This document shows, piece by piece, positions 36,801 through 42,940 of a DNA stretch of 64,000 nt; positions within the stretch are counted from its first letter, which is position 1; each line of letters starts with the position of its first letter. The DNA comes from Chelonoidis abingdonii. Lineage: Eukaryota; Chordata; Testudines; Testudinidae. The stretch lies in NCBI RefSeq assembly GCF_003597395.2, contig NC_133770.1, positions 88,594,796 to 88,658,795 on the forward strand, written 5' to 3'. The position numbers were made by a program, and so were the translations under genes. The notes below the pieces were generated by a model. That model was given only the letters and a program-made list of their open reading frames with translations, was not told the origin of the DNA and made no database searches.

Positions 36801-39465
36801 CTAAATTTGGGTACCTATACTTGAAAATTTGGACCGTAACTTCTCTGTGCCTCAGTTTCCATATCTAGGATGATAATACTCACCCCACAAGGGTGTTGTG
36901 GGGCTTTATTCATTCACATTTATAAGGTATCTTGAGGTTCACAAATGGTAGGCTGTACAGAAGTGCAAATTATTATTTTTAATAAAGAATAACCAGTTCC
37001 TTGCTATGCAGAGATGTTTTTAATACCCTTTTCCATAACCCCAAACTGCTTGCCTACAGCAAGACAAATAGAGAATATAAAAGAACTGGTGATGTTTGTT
37101 TCTTGAACCTTTTTTGACTTGGATATTTATATGTTTCAAGTGAGCGAAATGCAAAATAAACAGTCATCCTTCAGAAGCCACTGAAACCACTTCACAGTTT
37201 GGTTAAACTCCAACAAAGCTGTAAGAAGGAACTGTGAATTTGGGAATGAGAGCAGCAGTTATTCCAGCCAGCTGTCATCCCACTGTTGGAGGTTTTTTTG
37301 TCCTTACTAATTTCATACTTCTGAAGAACCTGATATTTTTTTTTTTTAATCCTGGCCACAGGATTTATTGTTTATTTTTATTGCATTAAAAATAAACAGA
37401 GCCCCTCTCTGCTTTAAATTCCTTTCACTGACCTCAGAGGATATAATACCCTTTTCCCATCTGTACGGAAGATTGCAGCAAAATCCAGGCTCAGAAACTG
37501 CAGAAATAAACTTAGGTGTGCAGTATGCTCAATGAATAAATTCCCAGACAGAAACTTGGTTAAAATCTAGTTAAAGTTTTAAACTATTATTTTGTAGTAC
37601 CATAATTTATCAAGATACTTCACAGAGAGAAGGAAAAACAGTCCATGCCCCAAACAGTTTACATGTGACAAACCAGAAAATGAACATAATGGACAAAGAA
37701 TGGGAGTACAAAAAAGAGAGAGGAGAATTCAAATAAATGTGTTGCAAAAAAAGCTTATAAATTCTCATTTTTAAAAACTGACAACAAGGCACAGCTGATC
37801 AGAATTTTTCCAGTGCATTGTTTTTCTGTTGAAAAATGTCATTAATCAAAACCACCGTGTTCTACAGGAATGTGTAAATTTCAACAAAATTTCATTTTTG
37901 GGGGGAGAGGGTGGAAATCAAAACTAAATGTTTCAACCTGATCAGAACAAAGTGTTCGGATTTTTCATTTCAAAACAACATTTTGTTTAGAAAGTTATTT
38001 TATTTTTTGATTTTGTATTTAAAATTTTAAAAAGTTAAAATCAAATTGTGTTGATTGTCCCAAATTATATTTTTATTTATTTATTGGAAAATTCATTTTA
38101 TGGGAAATTTTAACTTCTGATTAGGAATATTTTTTGTCCTAAAAAAGAAGTTGGAATTTCGCACCTAACAGAAATTCCAATTTTGGACCAGCTCTAGAAT
38201 GAAGGTAGGTAAAGAGAAGAGTAAGTAATGCAGGAACAAAGGTCAGTGGTGGAAAACTAGGCCAGAGAAGTAGGGGCGGAGGAGCAGCATATGAAAATCC
38301 TTGATGCATCCGTCTTAATGTAATGGATATTTTAATGCAACCTTAAAGTACATTCTTCTGCATTTTTAATCCGAGTTTCCTTAGCTTGTGTCTGCATTGC
38401 TGCTGGGAGGATGCTTTCCAGTGCAGGTAGAGACAGACAGACTAGCTCCACTCAAGGAAGTGTGCTAAAAATAGCGGTCCAGCAGCAGCTTAGAGTAGCC
38501 ATCTGAGTATAAACTCACCTGGACCCCTTGAATACCCACTCAGGAAGCTGGTCCAAACCGCCACCGTGCTACACTGCCTTCACAGCTATTTTTAGCATGC
38601 TAGCTTGAGCAGAGCTAGTGCCTGACTGTCAGCCTGTGCTGGGAAGCACCCTGTCAGCAGCTGTGTAGACGTATCCCAGGTGTGTTGAACTACAAAAAAC
38701 TATGTATGAAAACTTGCTGTGAACTTAATATTCTCTTCTGATAAGGTCTATATTTTGCTGTAATTATAGGCCAAGTGTAAAAACAAGATATGTTAAATGA
38801 AAAACAAGACAGCACAGTATTCTAATCAATGATTTAGCATGGAAGGGTTTGTAACCTTTCTGAACCCAAGTGATTTGGTTGGCAGAGCTTCTAATTCCAC
38901 TAGGCTTTTGAAATTTGTTATCTCTGCCAAGATCTGAGTTTTTTTCTAAAGTCCAAAGATTGATATAACTGTAAAATTAACTACCCATCTTTCCAAAAAC
39001 TATTAAGCATATGCCTTACTTTAGTCATGTGAGTAGTTCTGTTGAAGTCAGTGGAATAACTCATTCTTAAAACTAAGTTTTATGGTTTAGTATTTTGCTC
39101 AATCAGGACCTTAATGAGTAAACTAATCTGGATGTGTCAGTGACTACTCAGGGTCCTGAGTTTGTAAAATCTGGCACTTAACTAGGGAGTCATTGCTGTA
39201 GCCATGTGCTCTACACTTAAATAGGCTATCTCATTACTTTTGAAAGCTTTGCACTATCTTGAGCAAACGAAAGTTGCTATATAAAATCAGTCTGTTCTTG
39301 ACAACTTCAGCTACAATCTAGTTCTAGGATAAAATGTAAAACCTTTTCCATCCATTCCACTGTAAGTAATTAACATGTGTCTTGCTATCTTTTAATCTGT
39401 TTTAGGGTGAAGTTGTGGAATTCCTTGATGAACTCCTTGAAGTGGATGAAAACAGTGAATCCTGA
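3430..39465 (+). CDS. CRTAP: Cartilage-associated protein, seven coding exons
   Basis: Join of 3430-3894, 9674-9823, 11050-11221, 15519-15647, 19194-19339, 23342-23425 and 39406-39465. The lengths (465, 150, 172, 129, 146, 84 and 57 nt plus stop) give 401 codons, the same as human CRTAP, and every junction is in phase with GT/AG sites. A signal peptide (about residues 1-22, ending ARA before QYERYSF) is followed by a leprecan-type helical domain with four CxxxC motifs at residues 80-84, 116-120, 241-245 and 271-275. There is no 2OG-dioxygenase domain and no KDEL tail. In the family, CRTAP forms an ER complex with P3H1 and PPIB that 3-hydroxylates collagen prolines; human loss causes recessive osteogenesis imperfecta. 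The reading frame is open throughout, so the gene appears intact. Identity is from remembered family sequence. Confidence 0.97.
3900..5465. repeat. C-rich minisatellite at the start of CRTAP intron 1
   Basis: Tandem degenerate units of roughly 25-30 bp built on CAGTGCCCCACTGCC plus TTACCATA or TGTCATACACC. A higher-order period near 141 bp is visible: the block starting about 4122 recurs at about 4263. The array begins within 20 bp of the exon 1 donor, is interrupted by a hAT element at 4906-5252, and resumes (TGTCATACACCCCAGTG near 5394-5410). The + strand is almost G-poor; long proline-rich frames here are repeat artefacts. Confidence 0.85.
4906..5252. mobile_element. hAT MITE inside the minisatellite
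   Basis: Termini CAGGGCCAGCTCCAGG and GAACTGGCTCTG are imperfect inverted repeats. A perfect 8-bp duplication TATTTTTA flanks it (4898-4905 and 5253-5260). Internal inverted segments with GGCGGCA../..TTGCCGCC. Confidence 0.88.
5466..9673 (+). other. CRTAP intron 1, remainder
   Basis: Pyrimidine-rich DNA runs to about 6350, probably decayed minisatellite-like sequence. A short AT-rich repeat (CAGAATTTGCACAGAATT) lies near 6360-6470 and a hairpin MITE at 6830-6992. From 7000 to 9673 I see ordinary intronic DNA with no exon and no clear element. Confidence 0.5.
6830..6992. mobile_element. Short TIR element (MITE)
   Basis: Ends CCTGTGTGCACACTCTTATTCC and its near-complement GAATAAGAGTGTTCACACAGG enclose about 160 bp with a further ATAAGAGTGG inversion inside. 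The superfamily is uncertain; no clear target duplication was found. Confidence 0.6.
9674..9823 (+). CDS. CRTAP: CRTAP exon 2
   Basis: Codes 50 residues (156-205) beginning [19 protein letters not shown] and ending DLETKPYE. The acceptor is a pyrimidine-rich tract ending TTTAG at 9673, and the donor GTAAGT starts at 9824. Both ends are phase 0. The segment is a tetratricopeptide-like helical repeat shared by CRTAP and the leprecans. Confidence 0.97.
9824..11049 (+). other. CRTAP intron 2
   Basis: Contains a hairpin MITE at about 10404-10690. The remainder shows no exon or recognisable element. Confidence 0.5.
10404..10690. mobile_element. Hairpin MITE with TIRs
   Basis: The left end ATCTACGCTGCAAAGAAAA and right end TTTTCTTTGCAGTGTAAACGT are inverted copies. 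Inner inverted segments (GCTAAAAACATCAGTGTAG and CATACTGATGTTTTTAGC) extend the foldback. No autonomous relative is visible. Confidence 0.7.
11050..11221 (+). CDS. CRTAP: CRTAP exon 3
   Basis: Codes residues 206-262 and the first base of codon 263 (Asp). Acceptor TTTTTCAG ends at 11049. The donor at 11222 reads GTTGGT, weaker than the other donors of this gene, but phase and homology (..FYLSIA|D HY) place the junction exactly. The third CxxxC (CLAAC) is here. A hAT MITE sits only 31 bp downstream of the donor. Confidence 0.96.
11253..11979. mobile_element. hAT nonautonomous element
   Basis: Ends CAGGGATGGGCAAACTTTTTG and AAAGTTTGTCCACCCATG are inverted repeats. The 8-bp duplications CTCCAGGA (11245-11252) and CTCTAGGA (11980-11987) differ at one base. 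Length 727 bp, with a G-rich middle. It begins 31 bp past the CRTAP exon 3 donor. Confidence 0.88.
12290..13600 (-). mobile_element. Decayed LTR-retrotransposon relic
   Basis: Phrases such as CACACACCCCAAACTGGTGA, ACTAAAGATTTATTAGCTA and GAGAGGTTAAAGCAG recall an endogenous retroviral non-coding or LTR segment I associate with turtles, in reverse orientation. No coding domain is recognisable. A MITE at 13093-13340 is nested in it. Boundaries are approximate. Confidence 0.45.
13093..13340. mobile_element. Harbinger-like MITE
   Basis: Termini GGCTATGTCTATACTAC and TTAAGTGTAGACACAGCC are inverted repeats. Flanks are TTA (13090-13092) and ATA (13341-13343), a likely 3-bp duplication with one change. 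Contains an internal inversion around CTTTTGTCAG / TTGACAAAAG. Confidence 0.78.
13601..15077 (+). other. CRTAP intron 3, central part
   Basis: No exon or well-defined element. A short palindromic repeat of the TTGACTTCAG type occurs near 14915-15005. Confidence 0.45.
15078..15469. mobile_element. Harbinger-like MITE, family B
   Basis: 392-bp element from GGCTACGTCTACACTAC to GTAGTGTAGACCAGGCC, flanked by perfect TGA duplications (15075-15077, 15470-15472). Multiple ATCGATTTAA palindromes and the internal GCAGTGCACTGTGGGTAGCT block link it to the larger element at 31550-33896 and the partial copy at the window end. Confidence 0.88.
15519..15647 (+). CDS. CRTAP: CRTAP exon 4
   Basis: Completes Asp263, then codes [12 protein letters not shown].. 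to ..QFAYYK plus the first base of a Leu codon. Acceptor CCTTTAG ends at 15518; donor GTAAGT begins at 15648. It contains the fourth CxxxC (CKLQC) and the conserved run [21 protein letters not shown] Harbinger MITE ends 49 bp upstream of the exon, close to the likely branch-point region. Confidence 0.97.
15648..19193 (+). other. CRTAP intron 4
   Basis: Holds a MIR-like SINE at about 16190-16400 and a possible degraded LTR-type segment at about 17440-18360 (C-rich, ending CACACCCCATGACA, no coding domain). The rest is unremarkable. Confidence 0.45.
16190..16400 (+). repeat. MIR-like CORE-SINE
   Basis: The run TTATTTTACAGATGAGGAAC followed by TGAGTCACAGAGACACCAAG and TGACTTTCCCAAGACAATCT reproduces the conserved MIR 3' body. 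Old and diverged; limits are approximate. Confidence 0.75.
19194..19339 (+). CDS. CRTAP: CRTAP exon 5
   Basis: Completes the Leu codon, then codes [20 protein letters not shown] to ..EEDFQPRP. The acceptor AATTCAG ends at 19193 and the donor GTAAGT begins at 19340, phase 0. An in-frame ATG lies upstream in the intron, but the splice phase and homology exclude that extension. Confidence 0.97.
20133..20181 (+). repeat. Two-copy 28-bp tandem duplication
   Basis: TCCAATGTTTCCAGTTTACA occurs at 20133 and again at 20161. Recent-looking local duplication. Confidence 0.85.
20394..20854. mobile_element. Harbinger-like MITE, diverged
   Basis: Starts GGGTCTGTCTTCATTGCACA after TTA (20391-20393) and ends GTTGTTAAGACAAGCCC before TGA. 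The inverted ends are imperfect. Length about 461 bp. Confidence 0.55.
21180..22042. mobile_element. hAT nonautonomous element
   Basis: Ends CAGAGGTGGGCAAACTATGG and AAAAAGTTTGCCCGCCCCG. A perfect 8-bp duplication ATTCATTG flanks it (21172-21179, 22043-22050). The interior contains a G-rich, GGGGTTGGATGGGG-type degenerate repeat. Same family as the 45.9-kb copy. Confidence 0.92.
22229..22393. mobile_element. Short hAT MITE
   Basis: Ends CAGGGCCGCCCAGAGG and CCCCGGGCAGCCCTG are inverted repeats; flanks GTAATTAC (22221-22228) and GTAGTTAC (22394-22401) are a 7/8 target duplication. Confidence 0.85.
23342..23425 (+). CDS. CRTAP: CRTAP exon 6
   Basis: Codes 28 residues ([12 protein letters not shown].. 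to ..HIMDDDE), phase 0 at both ends. Acceptor CTGATAG ends at 23341; donor GTGAGT begins at 23426. The NITT sequon corresponds to a conserved N-glycosylation site of CRTAP. Confidence 0.96.
25040..27002 (+). mobile_element. CR1 LINE, degenerate 3' part with reverse-transcriptase relic
   Basis: Sense-strand fragments resemble CR1 reverse transcriptase: [17 protein letters not shown] near 25675-25725, [11 protein letters not shown] near 25780, and a [24 protein letters not shown] catalytic region near 25918-25975, broken by stops and frameshifts. The 3' end has the usual CR1 close (..GGTCCTTTCTGGCCCTGGCACCTATGAATC, about 26970-27001). 5'-truncated and old; inactive. Confidence 0.85.
29573..29875. 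mobile_element. hAT MITE
   Basis: Ends TGGGATAGGCAACCTATGGC and AAAGGTTGCCAACCCCTG are inverted repeats. Flanks TAATGTAC (29565-29572) and TAAAGTAC (29876-29883) match at 7 of 8 bases. AT-rich middle. Confidence 0.85.
30288..30890. mobile_element. Partial elements: hAT-type 5' end joined to an LTR-like fragment
   Basis: AGGGATGTGAAAGGTTAACC and the following GTTAACC palindromes recall a hAT 5' end I know from turtle genomes; from about 30480 the sequence (CACCTGTAGTCAATCAAGGC..) resembles an LTR leader segment. No complete boundaries or duplications found. Confidence 0.4.
31550..33896. mobile_element. Large foldback Harbinger element
   Basis: Starts GGCCTGGTCTACATTACG and ends GTAGTGTAGACATACCC; perfect TAA duplications at 31547-31549 and 33897-33899. 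Length 2347 bp. Bases of about 32180-32600 return in inverse complement at about 33225-33740, so the element folds on itself around a loop of some 600 bp. It carries a broken Myb/SANT-like gene (31921-32210) but no transposase I can recognise. Confidence 0.85.
31921..32210 (+). pseudogene. Harbinger Myb/SANT-like DNA-binding gene, broken
   Basis: Reading from the ATG at 31921 gives [20 protein letters not shown] followed by ISV, a stop, and GDESVLLEL. Further on, a frame gives [10 protein letters not shown] and [20 protein letters not shown]. This is the trihelix (Myb/SANT-like) protein found in PIF/Harbinger transposons beside the transposase. One in-frame stop and at least one frameshift make it non-functional. 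The family call is from remembered motifs (W near the start, RVKxKELRxxY). Confidence 0.75.
34098..34355 (+). repeat. 129-bp tandem duplication
   Basis: The segment from CCAACTAGTCAAATTTCCCA through CAGTTGATTAGCA is repeated head to tail, the second copy starting at 34227 with only a few differences. A recent duplication in unique intronic DNA, not a known satellite. Confidence 0.9.
35404..36378 (+). mobile_element. Solo LTR (TGTCATAA family), full length
   Basis: Begins TGTCATAAACAG and ends ACCATGACA, so TG..CA termini, with a perfect 5-bp duplication ACTGT (35399-35403, 36379-36383). 975 bp, no internal coding region. Homologous to 58501-59405 and to the broken copy at 1-502. The longer inverted ends leave a TIR transposon as an alternative, but 5-bp duplication plus TG/CA favours LTR. 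Confidence 0.72.
36830..36985 (-). repeat. MIR-like SINE, reverse orientation
   Basis: TGTGCCTCAGTTTCCATATC followed by GATGATAATACTCACC and AGGGTGTTGTGGGG is the reverse complement of the MIR core and 5' body. Diverged. Confidence 0.7.
37790..38196. mobile_element. TIR element (MITE), AT-rich
   Basis: The ends CAGCTGATCAGAATTTTTCC and GAAATTCCAATTTTGGACCAGCTCTAG are imperfect inverted repeats. The middle is AT-rich with GAAATTTCAAC-like words. Superfamily uncertain, probably hAT. Confidence 0.55.
38384..38677. mobile_element. MITE with internal foldback
   Basis: The left end GCTTGTGTCTGCATTGCTGC and right end GCTGTGTAGACGTATCCC are imperfect inverted repeats. Inside, GTGCTAAAAATAGC and GCTATTTTTAGCATGC pair. 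Resembles the Harbinger GTGTAGAC group. Confidence 0.6.
39406..39465 (+). CDS. CRTAP: CRTAP exon 7, C-terminus and stop
   Basis: Codes [19 protein letters not shown] and a TGA stop at 39463-39465. Acceptor TGTTTTAG ends at 39405. The acidic C-terminus matches the family and carries no ER-retention tetrapeptide, so ER residence probably depends on partner P3H1. The exon follows a 16-kb intron, the longest of the gene. Confidence 0.95.
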   Translation, partial: GEVVEFLDELLEVDENSES

Positions 39466-40117
39466 TGAACAAAAACAAGGCATAGTTTTTTAAAAAAATA
39501 AAGGCCCACTGTTGTGCCTTCATATCATCATTTGTAGCTCAGGTTAGAGATACTTCAAAGCTGTGCCTTTAACCTCAGTCAAATCTCATGATCTTTCCTG
39601 TCCAATCACTGCCACACTGCACTGATCTTTTCATGAGTGTGGTTTTTCACTGTATGCTCTCAAAGTTGAGCCATGTGGGGTATAATCTTGTTTGATTTCT
39701 TTAAAATAGTACTTTAAAAAAAGAAAGCTATTCGGATGCTGTCACTTGTCACTGAGACTCCTTCAGTCTGCTCAGCTAAATTGTAATAGCTTGGCTAAAT
39801 TCTGAAGAAGTTTTGCCAGAATATGGACGAAGTAATTGAATAGGGCATACCAACTCTCCAGATTTTCTGAGGCATGTAATGGTATTTTGTATATGGATTT
39901 CCCATGAGGAGTAACAAACTTGCACTAAATTTCAGTGCATCAAAAGATGCTAATGCATCAAACAAACTGCCCCATAATTTAGATTGTAAACTTTTTGGGC
40001 AAAAGCTCTCCTTTTGTTCTTTCTATACAATCCCTAGTAGAGTGGGGTCCTGGTCCATACCAGGCATTCCCAGGCATTATGGTAATAATAAAAAAAAAAC
40101 TGAAATGTGCTTTAACT

Positions 40118-40248
40118 GACTTAGCTAGTTAGAGAGACAAGGTTGATGAAGTAGTATTTTTATTTTATTTTAATAAAATATATTACTTCACTCACCTTGT
40201 CTGCAATATACTGGGACTCACAGGGCTACAACTACACTGACTTAACCA
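40118..40248. repeat. Short inverted-repeat element
   Basis: GAGAGACAAGGTTGATGAAGTAGTA and TATTACTTCACTCACCTTGTCTGC pair around an AT-rich TTATTTTATTTTAATAAAATA palindrome. A remnant of a longer family I recall with ..ACAAGGTGGGTGAGG.. ends. Confidence 0.55.
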
Positions 40249-41304
40249 ATGACCTTTTAAAAACTGCTCTGAGAAGTTCCTTCTGTCAGCAATTTTGATC
40301 TGTCTTGAAAATTGCACAAGGTTCAATGGCATGAAGCAGATCAGTCAGAATTAATGCAATAAGTAGTTAAATTTCTCTCTCTCAATTTTTGCTCCTTTAG
40401 GGCCCAATCCTGCATACCTCTTCTCTCACAAGTAGCTCTTGTCCATGTGAGTAGTAGTGTGAGTAAGAGCTAATCAGGTAAAAAGTTATGGTTTGTGTAT
40501 TCTCTCATCTAGATAAGGATTTTCAGGCTCTTTAGTCTGATGGACAATCAGCATATTTTCATACCCAAAAGGAAGTAGAGATAAAACTATCTGTTTGAAG
40601 AACCATTTATGTTAATAAAGAGCAAACCTGAGATGTAATCATAATCTCTGTACCCATTGTTTAATGGTAGATGGGATGTGATCATGAAGAATACATCTAT
40701 ACCAACTTTTGACCATAGATGGAAGGACTATTTGGGACTATCTTTTTTCACTAGTGTATTTTTCTTGTTATTTTTGTATATTTTCCTTGTTATGTTATAT
40801 GATCCTGCCCTATAAACAAGTATTTTGAAGACCATGAAAAATATTGTATTTAAAGATAATAGGTAAAATCCTGGCCCCATTGAAGTCAATGGCAAAAGTC
40901 CTATTGACTTCAGTGAAGCCAGGATATCAGGTCTGTCTTTAAGAGCTAGAACCTGCAAGTGCTTGAGATCTACTCACTTTAGTGGGAGGCAAGGGCATTC
41001 AGTCCCTTTCATGGCTGAGCCCTAACTCGGCTATGGAGTTCCAGTATGTGCAAGTAAATTTGGAGAAGCCCGGTCAGTAAAAATAACTTGAACCCTGCTA
41101 TTTTGCCTACACATTTACCAGCTATACAGTAGCTCCAAGCTGTATCAGAGAAAAAGAAAGGAAATCCACAGTTTAGGTTGTCTTGCAATCCCTAGTCATA
41201 CAAAAACAAAAAAACCCCAAACCCTTAAAATATAACCAAAGATGTACAGGGTCAGATTCTGTCTGCTGTTTCTCTTTCTTTTCTACCAGAACATTTAGTT
41301 TGCT

Positions 41305-41505
41305 GCAAGCTGGGGAGTGAATCCCCATACTAATCTGCTGCAGGCTAGTTGTCGTTTGGACCCTGCTGACCTGCATTAACAGTTAGTTAATGCACTTTGA
41401 TGTAGTCTCATTTCAAAGAGGACCAGATCAAAGTGGATCAGCAGGGTCCACAGGAACAGTTAGTTCACAGCAGGCTGGCGTAGTAGATTCATACCCCAGT
41501 TGGAT
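41305..41505. mobile_element. Hairpin MITE in CRTAP 3' region
   Basis: The left arm (GCTGGGGAGTGAATCCCC.. TGGACCCTGCTGA..) and right arm (..TCAGCAGGGTCCA.. GATTCATACCCCAG) are about 90 bp each and inverse complements with moderate divergence, separated by a short loop near 41410. Confidence 0.72.
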
Positions 41506-42447
41506 GCTAAATGTTCTTGTAAACAATCCCTTAATCTCAATTTAATCCATTGACGTCAATGGATTAAATTCTCTTTTGTGTTATACAGTTGTATATCCAG
41601 CATAATATCCCCATTAATTTCAGTGCAGCTACCACTGTAATGAGAGCAGAATTTGGCCCACGCTCTGCCTTGGTGCTTTAGCATATGTGGGATGTTGTTA
41701 TGCTTCACAGCATTAGGGTTTATTTATTGTATATTTATGCATGAATTTAACTCTGCTTTTAAAATGTGTAGCAGTTTATTATAAACTAGTTTTCATTCCA
41801 TACTAAAATATACCCCTCATCGTGGTAGATGAGTGCCTGTACCCTATTTTATCTCCTAGAGAATTTATGTATGCTTTGTACAAGAGCTCGAGGAGAGGCT
41901 GCTACTCTGGAGTTATCTCCTATCCCCTGGCTCTCAAAGATGTATGGAAGGACAGTTTCGAACCTCTCCTATCAGAAACTTGACATCCAAGGTTAAGTAA
42001 TCTGCCCAAATGTCTTCTCCTCAATGAGATTCTCAGCCTCTCCTTCAGAAATCGCATGTGAGTGATATGGGGCTGTTCTGGGAAAGATACTTCCATCCAT
42101 GTTGTCTTGTTCTTGTTAATTACGTTTTCAATTCTTCTGCCCCTCGTGTTGTGTCTTTTCGTAAACCTACGTTGTGAGGTCAGTGGAGCATGGACAGTCT
42201 TCCTGTTACTTGTTTGTATGGTGCCTGGCACAATGAGCCTTAATCTTTGAGTGGAGCCTGTAGGTGCTACTGTAATACAAAAATAAATAAATAAAGTGCC
42301 TTAAAGACCTCTTCAGGAATGGATGCTCACGATTCGACTTACTGGGACTGATTTTTCCAGTTTTACTTGCATCTAAGTGATCATTTTGGTCTTTTTCCCT
42401 TTAGCTTTCCCCACAAGTTGGACATATTTAGATAATATCTATGAGTA

Positions 42448-42940
42448 GGGCTACGATTATGTCATGGAATCCGTGACTTCCAGTGACTTCCGTGACATTT
42501 TCTGCCCCTGGGCTGGACTGCTGTCAGCTGGCAACAGCTCTCTCAGAGGCCCCCAGCAGTTCCCACTTACTGCAGGATGCTGGGCTCCCCGCAGCTGTCC
42601 AGCTGCGGCAGGTGGCAGGAGCCCCCTCCTCTCTCTTCCACCCATCGCCCCCCGCAGCTGCCCAGTCACGGCAGGCAGCAGGGAACCCTGCAGCAGCCCA
42701 GCCATGGTGGGGGACCCCTCCACAGCAGCTCAGCCACAGCAGGTGGTAGGGGAGGGAGGATGAACCCCACAGCAGCCCAGCCATGGCGGCCGGAGATTGG
42801 GCCTTCTCCATTCCCATTTTGTCATAGATATTTTTAGTAAAAATCAGGGACCGGTCACAAGCTTCCGTTAATTTTTTTTTATTGCTCGTGACCCGGCTGT
42901 GATATTTACTATAAATATCCATGACAAAATCTGAGCCTTG
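42448..42940. mobile_element. TIR element, hAT-like
   Basis: Begins GGGCTACGATTATGTCATGG and ends ATCCATGACAAAATCTGAGCC, imperfect inverted repeats enclosing a GC-rich CAGC/GCAGCTG-type middle. No clear target duplication. Confidence 0.65.

Larger units (their letters stand above)
23426..39405 (+). other. CRTAP intron 6 (16 kb)
   Basis: The largest intron. It holds a CR1 relic (25.0-27.0 kb), a hAT element (29.57 kb), partial elements at 30.3-30.9 kb, the foldback Harbinger inside a Penelope-like relic (31.5-33.96 kb), a 129-bp tandem duplication (34.1 kb), a solo LTR (35.4 kb), a MIR-like SINE (36.8 kb) and MITEs at 37.8 and 38.4 kb. The stretches 23.4-25.0, 27.0-29.5 and 36.4-36.8 kb show no gene or clear element. 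Confidence 0.5.
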
